Shown: positions 19,617-28,984 of the stretch, piece after piece
Layout of the letters: each line of letters opens with the position of its first letter
How positions within the stretch are numbered: position 1 is the first letter of the stretch
NCBI GenBank assembly: GCA_021300575.1
Contig: JAJTDM010000007.1
Coordinates: 20,865 to 84,864 of the forward strand
DNA length: 64,000 bases
From: Rubrivivax sp.
Lineage (GTDB): Bacteria; Pseudomonadota; Gammaproteobacteria; Burkholderiales; Burkholderiaceae_C
Direction of reading: 5' to 3'
Notes under the pieces: model-generated
What the model saw: only the letters and a program-made list of their open reading frames with translations
The model's database searches: none
Told to the model about the DNA's origin: nothing
Program-made: the position numbers and the translations under genes

Positions 19617-21689
19617 TCAGGTGCCGATCACGCCACCGTCGTTCTTGCGGATGACCACGGTGGCTGAGCGCGGACGGCCACCGTTGGGGCCGTCAGGCCA
19701 CTTGGAGAACGCGGTGGGGTTGGCGTTGACCCAGGCATCTTTGGCATTCGAAGCCGCTGCCACATAAGCGGCAGGCGCATTGGGGTGACTGCCCACCTCA
19801 CCGGGATGCTGGATGTTGATGAACATGGTGCGACCATCAGGCGTCCAGCACACCCCCGTGACCTCACACCCGGCAGGCCCGACCAGGAAGCGGGTGATCT
19901 TCTTCGTCGCGATGTCGGCCACCAGCATCTGGTTGTTGCCCTGGTTCAAGAAGTCGCCCGTGTTGGCATAGCTGCCGTCGGTCTGGATCCACAGCCGGCC
20001 CTCAGGGTCCACCTGGATGCCATCGGGCGAGTTGAAGGTGTTGCTGGCGTCGATGTTGCTGGAACCCTTCTTGGCACCCTCGAGGGCCGGGTTGCCGGCG
20101 ATCACGAAGATGTCCCAGTTGAAAGCGGTCGCGGCGGCATCCGCTCCGGTCTCATTGATGCGGATGATGTGGCCCCAGTTGTTGACGGCGCGGGGGTTGG
20201 CCTCGTCCATCGCCGGACGGGCAGAACCAGCCGTGGTCGAACCATTGACCATGTTGGACGAGGCCGGGGTGCTGCCGCGCCGGTTGTTGTTGGTGCAGGC
20301 CAGGAACACCTCGCCCGCCTTGGTACGGTTCGCGGCCACCCACTCAGGGCGGTCCATCATGGTGGCGCCCACGCGGTCGGCTGCCTGGCGGGCCTTGATC
20401 AGCACCTCGGCCTGGTTGGCAAAGCCGTTCTCGGCGGTCAAGCCGTTCTGGCCGTGTACCAGGGGCAACCAGACTCCGGTGCCTTGGTTGTCGCCGGTGA
20501 CGGTGCCTGCATCGAAACGTGCCACATACAGCGTGCCGCTGTCGAGCAGATCGGTGCCGCTGGCCTTGTTGGCCGGGTCATAGGTGCCTGTGGACACGAA
20601 CTTGTAGAGATACTCGTTGCGCTCGTCGCAACCGGTGTACACCACGGCCTTGTTGGTCTTGGAAAGTACGCACTCGGCGTTCTCGTGCTTGAAACGGCCC
20701 AGCGCCGTGCGCTTCTTGGGCTTGCTGGACGGAGCGTAGGGATCGATCTCCACCACCCAGCCGTGACGGTTGGGCTCGTTGGGGTTGACGTTCAGATCGA
20801 AGCGCGGATCGCCCTTGTGCCAGCCATAGCCGAACCCTGCGGCGCTCACACCGTAGCGGTTCTGCAATGTGTTCGCTGTCCAGCCCGGAGCGTCGGTGCC
20901 GAAGTAGCCGTTGAAGTTCTCTTCGCAGGTGATGTAGGTGCCCCAGGGCGTCTGGCCGGCACCGCAGTTGTTGAGCGTGCCCAGCACCTCTTTGCCAGAA
21001 GCATCTGCGGAGGTCTTCAGCAGGTCATTGCCCGCAGCCGGGCCCGAGATGGTGATGGGCGTGTAGCCGGTGATGCGTCGGTTGTAGGGGGAGTTCTTGA
21101 CGTACTCCCACTTGCCGGCCGAGTTGCGCTGGACTTCAATGACGGAGACACCGTGCGCAGCGAGCTGCTTCTTGGTGTTGTCCGGGACTTCGGGCTTGTT
21201 GAAGTTGGCCGCGTTGTGGATGTACTCGGGATTGATGTACTCGTGGTTCATGGCCAGGATGCCGCGGCTGTTGCCGTCGGTGCCCGGGTAAGGGAAGAAG
21301 TTGATGCCGTCGTGGTTGTCACCGGCCTGCTGCTCCTGCTCCACCCAGGTCTCACTGGCGTCGCCCTTGAATGCCGGCGCATTCGCCAGGATCGGGTCGC
21401 CCCAGCGGTACATCACATCGGCGGTGTAGCCCTCGGGCACGACGATGGCATCACCGCTGCTGGTCGATATGGCCTTGAAGCCGATGGTGCCCGGTGCGGG
21501 AGCGGCATCGCCGCCGCCGCATGCGCTGAGTGCGCTGCCAAAGATGCCCAGCAGACCGAGGCTGGCACCGGACTTGAGCATGCTGCGGCGGCTGGGGTTG
21601 CGGGCAATCTCGCGTTCGATCAGATCGTGCAGATGATCATTGGTTGAAGCGTTGGAAACACCGTCGTCGTCTCGGATCATGTTGGCCAT
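19617..21689 (-). CDS. phoX: PhoX family (DUF839) alkaline phosphatase, Tat lipoprotein, copy 2
   Basis: 690 aa; SRRSMLKSGASLGLLGIFGSALSACGGG twin-Arg + lipobox; GTLNNCGAGQTPWGTYITCEENFNGYFG. Confidence 0.9.
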   Translation of the reverse strand: MANMIRDDDGVSNASTNDHLHDLIEREIARNPSRRSMLKSGASLGLLGIFGSALSACGGGDAAPAPGTIGFKAISTSSGDAIVVPEGYTADVMYRWGDPILANAPAFKGDASETWVEQEQQAGDNHDGINFFPYPGTDGNSRGILAMNHEYINPEYIHNAANFNKPEVPDNTKKQLAAHGVSVIEVQRNSAGKWEYVKNSPYNRRITGYTPITISGPAAGNDLLKTSADASGKEVLGTLNNCGAGQTPWGTYITCEENFNGYFGTDAPGWTANTLQNRYGVSAAGFGYGWHKGDPRFDLNVNPNEPNRHGWVVEIDPYAPSSKPKKRTALGRFKHENAECVLSKTNKAVVYTGCDERNEYLYKFVSTGTYDPANKASGTDLLDSGTLYVARFDAGTVTGDNQGTGVWLPLVHGQNGLTAENGFANQAEVLIKARQAADRVGATMMDRPEWVAANRTKAGEVFLACTNNNRRGSTPASSNMVNGSTTAGSARPAMDEANPRAVNNWGHIIRINETGADAAATAFNWDIFVIAGNPALEGAKKGSSNIDASNTFNSPDGIQVDPEGRLWIQTDGSYANTGDFLNQGNNQMLVADIATKKITRFLVGPAGCEVTGVCWTPDGRTMFINIQHPGEVGSHPNAPAAYVAAASNAKDAWVNANPTAFSKWPDGPNGGRPRSATVVIRKNDGGVIGT

Positions 21690-21738
21690 GGGGAAGGCTC
21701 CTGTGGGTTGATGCAGACGCTCAATCTAGGGTTGAAGC

Positions 21739-21756
21739 GTGAAGCCCGTGTGACAA
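21739..21756 (-). promoter_or_regulatory. Putative Pho box upstream of phoX copy 2
   Basis: Minus strand TTGTCAC ACGG GCTTCAC. Confidence 0.65.
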
Positions 21757-21790
21757 CGCCATGGCTGGGTTTATGACGTCTTTCCAGATT

Positions 21791-21808
21791 GCTTCACGAA
21801 ACTGTCAC
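21791..21808 (+). promoter_or_regulatory. Putative Pho box upstream of phnC
   Basis: GCTTCAC GAAA CTGTCAC, 22 bp before ATG 21831. Confidence 0.65.
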
Positions 21809-21830
21809 ATCTGATCTCTAACGTGCTGGC

Positions 21831-22721
21831 ATGCAGGGATCTGAGACGCCGGCTGTTGTCGTTCACGCAGCAGCCAAGACATTTCACACGGAGGGTGGCC
21901 CGCGGCGGGCGCTGGCTTCCGTGTCCTTTTCGGTTCAGCCCGGCGAGCGCGTCGCGCTGCTAGGCGCCTCCGGCTCCGGCAAGTCCACCTTGCTGCGCGC
22001 CCTGTGCGGGCTGGAGACGCTGGACCCGGGCCAAGGGCGGGTCGAGGTGCACGGGCAGTGCCTGCAGCAAGGCGGTCGTCTGGACCCCCAGGTGCGCCGC
22101 ATGCGTCACGGCATCGGCATCATCTTTCAGCAGTTCAACCTCGCGGGCCGTCTGCCCCTGCTCACCAATGTGTTGACAGGGGTGGCTGCGCAGACGCCTT
22201 TGTGGCGTTCGTTGACAGGCCGCTTCACGCTGGAAGACCGAGCCCGTGCCTTGGACGTCCTGCAGGCCATCGGCCTGGCTGATCAGGCCTTTCAGCGATC
22301 GTCCACCCTCTCAGGCGGGCAGCAGCAGCGTGCCGCGGTGGCGCGCTGCTTGGTGCAGGGTGCGCGTCTGCTGCTGGCCGACGAGCCCGTGGCCTCGCTG
22401 GATCCGGAGTCCACGCGGCGCGTCATGGACCTGCTGCTGGAGTTGAACCAGACCCGCCGCATGACCCTGCTCATCAGCCTGCACCACGTGGCGCTGGCAC
22501 GTCGCTACTGCGAGCGGGTGATCGCCTTGCGGCAGGGCGAGCTGGTGTTCGACGGGCCGACGTCGGTGCTGACGCCGGGCTTCCTGCGCGACCTTTACGG
22601 CACCGCTGCCGACGAGTTGATTGACGAGGAGTCGCCCACCCAGGTGTCGCCGCCTGCGATTCCAGGGCTGCCTTCCTTGGGGGCCAAGCCCGATCTTTTC
22701 CCCGAAGCCCGCGCGGCTTGA
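21831..22721 (+). CDS. phnC: Phosphonate-type ABC transporter ATP-binding protein
   Basis: Walker A GASGSGKST, signature [13 protein letters not shown], Walker B LLLADEP; followed by phnD/phnE. Confidence 0.88.
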   Translation: MQGSETPAVVVHAAAKTFHTEGGPRRALASVSFSVQPGERVALLGASGSGKSTLLRALCGLETLDPGQGRVEVHGQCLQQGGRLDPQVRRMRHGIGIIFQQFNLAGRLPLLTNVLTGVAAQTPLWRSLTGRFTLEDRARALDVLQAIGLADQAFQRSSTLSGGQQQRAAVARCLVQGARLLLADEPVASLDPESTRRVMDLLLELNQTRRMTLLISLHHVALARRYCERVIALRQGELVFDGPTSVLTPGFLRDLYGTAADELIDEESPTQVSPPAIPGLPSLGAKPDLFPEARAA

Positions 22722-22740
22722 TTCATTGTTTCCATCTCTC

Positions 22741-23724
22741 ATGAGGAGTCCCATCGTGACGACACGTCTTGTCCGTTCCCTTGCTGCCCTGTCGCTGGGC
22801 GCTGCCACCTGGGCCGCGTCCTGGGCCGTGCAGGCCCAGGAGATCAACTTCGGCATCATCGCCACCGACGCGGCCAGCGTGCAGCGCGAGCGTTGGGAGC
22901 CCTTCTTCCGCGACATGGAGAAGAAGACCGGCCTGACGGTGAAGTCCTTCTACGCCCCGGACTACGCCGGTGTGATCGAGGCCATGCGCTTCAACAAGGT
23001 GCAGGTGGCCTGGTACGGCAACAAGGCGGCCATGGAGGCGGTGGACCGCGCCAATGGCGAGATCTTTGCGCAGGTCCGCTACAAGGACGGCAGCTACGGC
23101 TACCACGCGCTGCTGATCACGCACAAGGACTCGCCCTACAAGACGCTGGACGATGTGCTGAAGAACTCCAAGAACATCAACTTCGGCATCGGCGACCCCA
23201 ACTCCACGTCAGGCTTCCTGGTGCCTACGTTCTACGTCTTTGCGCAGAACAAGGTGGACCACCGCACGGCCTTCAAGACCATCCGCAGCGCCAGCCATGG
23301 CGCCAACATCCAGGCTGCGTTGGCCAAACAGGTGGACGTGGCCACCAACAACACCGAAGACATGGGCAAGCTCGAGGCCAACAAGCCCGAGTTGTTCCAG
23401 CAGTTGCGCGTGCTCTGGAAGAGCCCGCTGATCCCGAGCGACCCGTTCGTCTTCCGCAAGGATCTGGACCCTGTCGTCAAGGAGAAGGTCAGGAACTTCG
23501 TCCTGAACTACGCCTCCAAGGACCCGCAGGAAAAGGCCATCCTGAACAAGATCTACGACTACGACGGTTTCCGCCCCTCGAACAATGACCAGCTGATCCC
23601 CATCCGCGAGCTGGAGTTGTTCCGTGACCGTGGTCGTGCGGAAGCCGATGTGAAGCTCAGTGCCGACGAAAAGGCCAAGTTGATTGCCGAGATCGACCGC
23701 AAGCTCGCAGCCCTGAAGAAGTGA
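22741..23724 (+). CDS. phnD: Phosphate/phosphite/phosphonate ABC transporter substrate-binding protein
   Basis: Signal peptide then [80 protein letters not shown]. Confidence 0.88.
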   Translation: MRSPIVTTRLVRSLAALSLGAATWAASWAVQAQEINFGIIATDAASVQRERWEPFFRDMEKKTGLTVKSFYAPDYAGVIEAMRFNKVQVAWYGNKAAMEAVDRANGEIFAQVRYKDGSYGYHALLITHKDSPYKTLDDVLKNSKNINFGIGDPNSTSGFLVPTFYVFAQNKVDHRTAFKTIRSASHGANIQAALAKQVDVATNNTEDMGKLEANKPELFQQLRVLWKSPLIPSDPFVFRKDLDPVVKEKVRNFVLNYASKDPQEKAILNKIYDYDGFRPSNNDQLIPIRELELFRDRGRAEADVKLSADEKAKLIAEIDRKLAALKK

Positions 23725-23728
23725 ACCC

Positions 23729-24565
23729 ATGACGGCCGGAACCGCCCTTTCTCAGCAGCTGGCGCCAAGCGCCCAGTCGATGCGCGTGTTGCAGGAACGT
23801 GCTGCGGCGCAGCGCCCGGGTTGGCTGTACTACGCGGGCTGGGCCGCCGCGCTGGCCTTTCTGGGTTGGGCATGGAAGGGGGCGGAGATCCGGCCGCTGG
23901 ACCTGGCGCGAGACGCCGGCAACATCGCCATCTACCTCAGCGACTTCTTCCCGCCCGACTTCAGGGACTGGCGCATCTACCTGGGCGAGATGCTGGTCAC
24001 GCTCCACATCGCGGTGTGGGGCACCTTGCTCGCCGTGCTGGCGGCTGTTCCGCTGGGTCTGGCGGCGTCGGCCAACGTGGCGCCCGCGTGGATACACCAG
24101 CCTGTGCGGCGGCTCATGGACGCCTGCCGCGCCATCAACGAGATGGTGTTCGCCATGTTGTTCATCGTGGCGGTGGGTCTGGGCCCGTTCGCCGGGGTTC
24201 TGGCCTTGTTCGTGCATACCACCGGCACCCTGGCCAAGCTCTTCTCTGAGGCTGTGGAGGCCATCGACCCGCGCCCCGTGGAAGGCATACGCGCCACTGG
24301 CGCCCACCCCCTGGTGGAGATCCTGTATGGCGTGATTCCGCAGGTGCTGCCGCTGTGGCTCTCCTTCACCCTGTACCGCTTCGAGTCCAACGTGCGCTCG
24401 GCTTCCGTGGTGGGCATGGTGGGCGCGGGCGGCATCGGGGTGGTGCTGTTCGAGGTGATCCGTGGATTCCAGTACGCGCAGACCTGCGCCGTGCTCATCA
24501 TCCTGGTGGTCAGCGTCAGCCTGATCGACCTCTTGTCTGCCCGCTTGCGCAATCGGTTCATATGA
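23729..24565 (+). CDS. phnE: Phosphonate-type ABC transporter permease
   Basis: Permease with [35 protein letters not shown] and [22 protein letters not shown]-like segment. Confidence 0.88.
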   Translation: MTAGTALSQQLAPSAQSMRVLQERAAAQRPGWLYYAGWAAALAFLGWAWKGAEIRPLDLARDAGNIAIYLSDFFPPDFRDWRIYLGEMLVTLHIAVWGTLLAVLAAVPLGLAASANVAPAWIHQPVRRLMDACRAINEMVFAMLFIVAVGLGPFAGVLALFVHTTGTLAKLFSEAVEAIDPRPVEGIRATGAHPLVEILYGVIPQVLPLWLSFTLYRFESNVRSASVVGMVGAGGIGVVLFEVIRGFQYAQTCAVLIILVVSVSLIDLLSARLRNRFI

Positions 24566-25734
24566 CGGCGCCGGGCGTTGCGGGCTTTCAGTGGCGCATG
24601 CCGGTGGACGTGCGCTTCGGCGCAGGCTGTACCTCCGAACTGGCAGCGCGATTGGGTGAGCGGTCGGCGGTCGTCATGGCCTTCGAGCCCGCCACCACGC
24701 TGGGCTGGCGGGCCCAGTGGGCCCGTGAACTTGGCCAGCGGCTGCGCGCATGGGTCGAGGTGCCGGACGGCCTGTCCAGCATGGCCAGATGCCGCGAGTT
24801 CGCCGAACAGGTGTGGCCTGTGTTGGCGGCAGAGCCCAGCACCGTGCTGATCGCGCTGGGCGGCGGCACCACGCTGGACATCGCGAAGGTGCTGCGCTGT
24901 CGGCCTGTGGAGGCTGACCCGCGCATCGACCACCTCTCGGAAGTTCGCCGTCGCACGCATCCCGCAGGCTTCGACCGGGTGGCCGATGCCCTGCGGGGCA
25001 CGGCCCCCTGGCCGGCTCTCGATCTGGCACCGCTGTGGATGGTGCCCACCACGGCCGGCACGGGCAGCGAGGTGACCCGTTGGGCCACGGTCTGGGACAC
25101 CGACGTCGAGCCCGCCCAGAAGCGTTCCTTTGACGAAGCCTTCGGGTTTGCGGATTGCGCTTTTGTGGACCCTGCGCTCACGCACAGCTGTCCCGCTGCG
25201 GTCACCCGCGACACGGGCCTGGATGCGCTGTCCCACGCCCTGGAGGCGATCTGGAATCGGCATGCCAATCCGTTCAGCGACGTGCTGGCCGTCTCGGCCG
25301 CGCGAAAGGTGCTGAGCTGGCTGCCTGTGGCGCTGCGGGAGCCCGCCAACGTGGAAGCCCGGTCGGCCCTTTCGCTGGCTTCGCTGGAAGCAGGCTTTGC
25401 CTTCTCGCAGACCCGCACGGCGCTGGCGCATGCGCTGTCCTACGCTGTGACTTTGGAGCAGGGTGTGCCGCACGGCCTGGCCTGCGCCCTGTGGCTGCCC
25501 ACGGCGTGGCAGTTGGCGCAGGGCTGTGATGAGCGGGTGGACAGGCTGCTCGAGCAGGTACTTGCTGGCCTGGACGGCGGCGCTGTATCGTCCCCAGGGG
25601 TAGCGCGTCTGCAGGCTTGGCTGGCGTCAGTGGGTGCTGCCTGCGACCCTGCCAGGCATGGCGTGCATGATGCCGAGCAGCGGGTCAAGGCGGCGTTGGG
25701 ATCCGCCAGGGGCCGCAACTTCATCGCGGCTTGA
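24562..25734 (+). CDS. Iron-containing (group III) alcohol dehydrogenase associated with phosphonate transport
   Basis: ATGA overlap with phn[65 protein letters not shown]. Confidence 0.75.
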   Translation: MTAPGVAGFQWRMPVDVRFGAGCTSELAARLGERSAVVMAFEPATTLGWRAQWARELGQRLRAWVEVPDGLSSMARCREFAEQVWPVLAAEPSTVLIALGGGTTLDIAKVLRCRPVEADPRIDHLSEVRRRTHPAGFDRVADALRGTAPWPALDLAPLWMVPTTAGTGSEVTRWATVWDTDVEPAQKRSFDEAFGFADCAFVDPALTHSCPAAVTRDTGLDALSHALEAIWNRHANPFSDVLAVSAARKVLSWLPVALREPANVEARSALSLASLEAGFAFSQTRTALAHALSYAVTLEQGVPHGLACALWLPTAWQLAQGCDERVDRLLEQVLAGLDGGAVSSPGVARLQAWLASVGAACDPARHGVHDAEQRVKAALGSARGRNFIAA

Positions 25735-25821
25735 GAAGGCGGCCACATCCCCCACGCGCTGCCGGTGGGTCGCTTCCACGGCCCACTCCCGTCCCACAAG
25801 GCGGGTGGGCTGATCGACTGG

Positions 25822-26430
25822 TCAAGCCCCCAGGCCTGAGGCCTGCCACAACGGGCCCATGATCCATAGCCAGGCACCGGCTCCCAGAACGAATGGATAG
25901 GCCAGCGCGGTGGCGGCCAGTGCCAACGACCACAGGGCGGCCAGGCCGTCGCGGTGCTTCAAGGCCATGCCCAGCAAGGTGAGCGATGCTGCCGGCAGCA
26001 CATTGCCCAGCGGGATGGGCAGAAAGATCTCCACGCCCATGGTGGCCACCAGAGCCGCCATGGCCGCCGCCTGCCAAGAGCGGGCTGGTAGCAGCGCCAG
26101 CCGCTGCAGGCGCGGACGGCACCAGCGGCTGGACAGTTGCTCAAGGCGGCCCATCCATCGCAGCAGCTGAGCCGCCCGGGTCTTGTCCAGGGCCACGGTT
26201 CGCGCCAGCGCGGGACGCCCGATGACGCCAGCGCCGCCGCTGCGCCAGATCAGGAGCGCCACGCCCATCAGCGCCAGGCCCATCACGTTGCCGATGCCGG
26301 GCACGGGCAGCACGCAGGGCACGGACAGCAGGATCAACAGGGAACCGATGGAGTGCGGCGCCTCGGTCTCCGGACCGGTGTCGGTCACGATGTCCGGCCC
26401 ACGGGACGCGGTCTCCCCTGGGGTCCGCAT
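25822..26430 (-). CDS. Exopolysaccharide synthesis ExoD family protein
   Basis: SIGSLLILLSVPCVLPVPGIGNVMGLALMGVALLIWR and PIPLGNVLPAASLTLLGMALKHRDGLA; start could be TTG 26466 overlapping the ppk2 stop. Confidence 0.75.
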   Translation of the reverse strand: MRTPGETASRGPDIVTDTGPETEAPHSIGSLLILLSVPCVLPVPGIGNVMGLALMGVALLIWRSGGAGVIGRPALARTVALDKTRAAQLLRWMGRLEQLSSRWCRPRLQRLALLPARSWQAAAMAALVATMGVEIFLPIPLGNVLPAASLTLLGMALKHRDGLAALWSLALAATALAYPFVLGAGAWLWIMGPLWQASGLGA

Positions 26431-26462
26431 GTCGTCGTGATTCACCTCGGTCGCGCGCTTCT

Positions 26463-27398
26463 TCAATAAACCTCGGGCACGATCATCTCCGCCGTCACCG
26501 GCTGGCGGATGTAGTCGGGGTGGCGCACGCGCTCGGGCAGCTCCACCGTGGGCTTGGCCATTTCCTCATAGGGCATCAGCGTCAGCAGGTGGGCAATGCA
26601 GTTCAGGCGCGCGCGCTTCTTGTCCACCGCCTGCACCACCCACCAGGGTGCTTCCGCAATGTGGGTGCGCTCCAGCATCGCCTCCTTGGCGCGGGTGTAG
26701 TCTTCCCAGCGTCGGCGGCTCTCCAGGTCCATGGGGCTGAGCTTCCACTGCTTCAGGGGATCATGGATGCGACCCAGGAAGCGCAGGTGCTGCTCTTCGT
26801 CAGTGATGGAGAACCAGTACTTGATCACCTTGATGCCGCTGCGCACCAGCATGCGCTCGAACTCCGGCACCGAGCGGAAGAACTCTTCCACGTCGGCTTC
26901 GGAGCAGAAGCCCATGACACGCTCCACGCCAGCACGGTTGTACCAACTGCGGTCGAACAGCACCATCTCGCCGGCTGCGGGCAGGTGGGACACGTAGCGC
27001 TGGAAGTACCACTGCGTGCGCTCCCGGCTGCTGGGCGCTGGCAGGGCCACCACCCGGGCGATACGGGGGTTCAGACGCTGGGTGATGCGCTTGATGACGC
27101 CGCCCTTGCCGGCAGCGTCCCGGCCCTCAAAGACGATGACCACCTTCTCGCCGGTATGGGCCACCCAATCCTGCAGTTTCACCAGCTCGCCCTGCAGCCG
27201 GAAGAGTTCGCGGAAGTAGGTCTGACGCGCAAGGCGAAGCCCTTCCGGATCCGCCTCATCCTGGCCCGACAACGCATCCACGTTGCGGTCTTCCAGTTCA
27301 AGTTCCAGTTCTTCGTCGTACCCGTCGATCAGGTCGGCTTCCAGACGCTTGAGAAGGTGCTCGTCGATGGGCGAGGCGGGCGGTGAACTGTCGCTCAT
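26463..27398 (-). CDS. ppk2: Polyphosphate kinase 2 family protein
   Basis: VVIVFEGRDAAGKGGVIKRI, FDRSWYNRAGVERVMGFC, FLGRIHDPLKQWKLSPMDLESRRRWEDYTRAKEAM. Confidence 0.9.
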   Translation of the reverse strand: MSDSSPPASPIDEHLLKRLEADLIDGYDEELELELEDRNVDALSGQDEADPEGLRLARQTYFRELFRLQGELVKLQDWVAHTGEKVVIVFEGRDAAGKGGVIKRITQRLNPRIARVVALPAPSSRERTQWYFQRYVSHLPAAGEMVLFDRSWYNRAGVERVMGFCSEADVEEFFRSVPEFERMLVRSGIKVIKYWFSITDEEQHLRFLGRIHDPLKQWKLSPMDLESRRRWEDYTRAKEAMLERTHIAEAPWWVVQAVDKKRARLNCIAHLLTLMPYEEMAKPTVELPERVRHPDYIRQPVTAEMIVPEVY

Positions 27399-27448
27399 GA
27401 TGTCAACCTCTTGATCAGGGGCTTGATGGCGTAGCATGAACGACTACC

Positions 27449-27466
27449 GTGACCGAGGTTTGACAA
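27449..27466 (-). promoter_or_regulatory. Putative Pho box upstream of ppk2
   Basis: Minus strand TTGTCAA ACCT CGGTCAC, 51 bp before the ppk2 start. Confidence 0.5.
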
Positions 27467-27746
27467 AGGTGACCACTCCTCTGCAGAAATCTCGGTCACT
27501 TTTGCCGAACCTGACTGACACATTGGGCCTTCAAACTCCTGGAGCGGAAAGAGGGGGCACAGCCCGACACGCACGGGAGGTTCGCATGGAAGAGGCGCTG
27601 CGCAGAGGCGAAGAGGCCCGCCTCAGGGATCCACGTCAGGTGCTCCCACGCTGGAATCTGCAGCGCCGCTGAGCAGGTGCTCCTTGCAGTCAGAGGCTTT
27701 GTTCCGGTCGCAACAGTCAGGGCTTGGGGGTGCTTCGGTTAACCCG

Positions 27747-27760
27747 TTGATGAACATCAA
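27747..27760. promoter_or_regulatory. Perfect FNR/ANR-type site
   Basis: TTGATgaacATCAA exactly matches TTGAT-N4-ATCAA; intergenic, about 135 bp upstream of the alcohol dehydrogenase. Confidence 0.6.
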
Positions 27761-27894
27761 GTGAGGCCTGCCCTCAAGTTCGAAACTGCGTGCTCTGGCG
27801 GGGATGGCGTCGTGGGCCGCCCGCTGGTCGTTCAATGTTCTGGCGCAAGACGCACGGTTGAACGCACCAACCACCTCAGTTGCGGGAGAGCAGC

Positions 27895-28968
27895 ATGGCC
27901 AAGATGAGAGCAGCAATCTTCGTGGAGCCGGGGCGCATCGTGCTGGACGAGAAGCCCGTTCCGGATGTCGGTGCGCTGGATGCGCTGGTGCGGGTGACCA
28001 CCACCACCATCTACGGCACCGATGTGCACATCCTCAAGGGTGAATACCCCGTGGCGAGGGGGCTGACCATCGGTCACGAACCGGTGGGCGTGATCGAGAA
28101 GCTCGGCTCAGCCGTTCAGGGCTACCGCGAGGGCCAGCGCGTGATTGCCGGCGCGATCACGCCCAGCGGTTGGAGCCATGCCTGCCTGTGCGGATCCTGC
28201 TCGCAGGACGGTGCCGGGACTGCACATGGCTGGAAGGCCTTGGGCGGCTGGAGGCTGGGCAACACGATCGATGGCTGCCAGGCGGAGTACGTCCTGGTGC
28301 CCGACGCGATGACCAACCTGGCGCCCGTGCCTGATGCGTTGACCGACGAACAGGTGCTCATGTGCCCTGACATCATGTCCACGGGCTTCAGCGGTGCCGA
28401 GCGCGCGGACGTACGCATTGGAGACAGCGTGGCGGTGTTCGCGCAGGGTCCGATCGGGCTTTGCGCCGCCGCAGGGGCCAGGCTCAGCGGCGCCAGCGTG
28501 GTCATCGGCGTGGATCGTTTGCCCGACCGTTTGCGCATGGCTACACGCTTGGGTGTCGATCACGTGATCGACGCCAGTCGCACCGATCCTGTCGAAGAGA
28601 TCATGAGGCTGACCGCCGGACGTGGTGTCGATGTGGCCATCGAGGCGCTGGGCACACAGCAGACCTTCGAGGCCTGCCTGCGCGTGCTGCGCCCTGGCGG
28701 GACGTTGTCGAGCCTGGGGGTGTACTCCAGTGATCTGACGATTCCGCTGGGAGCATTTGCCGCAGGGCTGGGTGACCACCGCATCGTCACCACGCTCTGC
28801 CCCGGGGGCAAGGAACGCATGCGACGCCTGATGTCGGTGATCGAGGGTGGACGCGTCGATCTCGGTGCGATGGTGACGCATCGCTTCAAGTTGAACGACA
28901 TCGAGGCCGCATACGACTTGTTCGCCAACCAGCGAGACGGCGTGCTCAAGGTCGCCATCACTCCGTGA
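27895..28968 (+). CDS. Zinc-dependent medium-chain alcohol dehydrogenase
   Basis: IYGTDVHILKGEYPVARGLTIGHEPVGVIEKLGSAVQGYREGQRV; GIGEx-type cofactor region VAVFAQGPIGLCAAAGARLSGASVVIGVDR. Confidence 0.85.
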   Translation: MAKMRAAIFVEPGRIVLDEKPVPDVGALDALVRVTTTTIYGTDVHILKGEYPVARGLTIGHEPVGVIEKLGSAVQGYREGQRVIAGAITPSGWSHACLCGSCSQDGAGTAHGWKALGGWRLGNTIDGCQAEYVLVPDAMTNLAPVPDALTDEQVLMCPDIMSTGFSGAERADVRIGDSVAVFAQGPIGLCAAAGARLSGASVVIGVDRLPDRLRMATRLGVDHVIDASRTDPVEEIMRLTAGRGVDVAIEALGTQQTFEACLRVLRPGGTLSSLGVYSSDLTIPLGAFAAGLGDHRIVTTLCPGGKERMRRLMSVIEGGRVDLGAMVTHRFKLNDIEAAYDLFANQRDGVLKVAITP

Positions 28969-28984
28969 TGAGACGCACAGGCCT

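Noticed and set aside
19785-21647. 620-aa plus-strand ORF antisense to phoX copy 2
   Set aside because: Same shadow-ORF effect seen opposite the other PhoX; no domain signal
24355-24561. N-terminal extension of the alcohol dehydrogenase ORF
   Set aside because: Overlaps phnE out of frame; ATG 24562 gives the expected N-terminus
27436-27672. 78-aa ORF between ppk2 and alcohol dehydrogenase
   Set aside because: Begins inside the Pho/inverted-repeat region; only its last 28 codons have a credible ribosome site, reported separately
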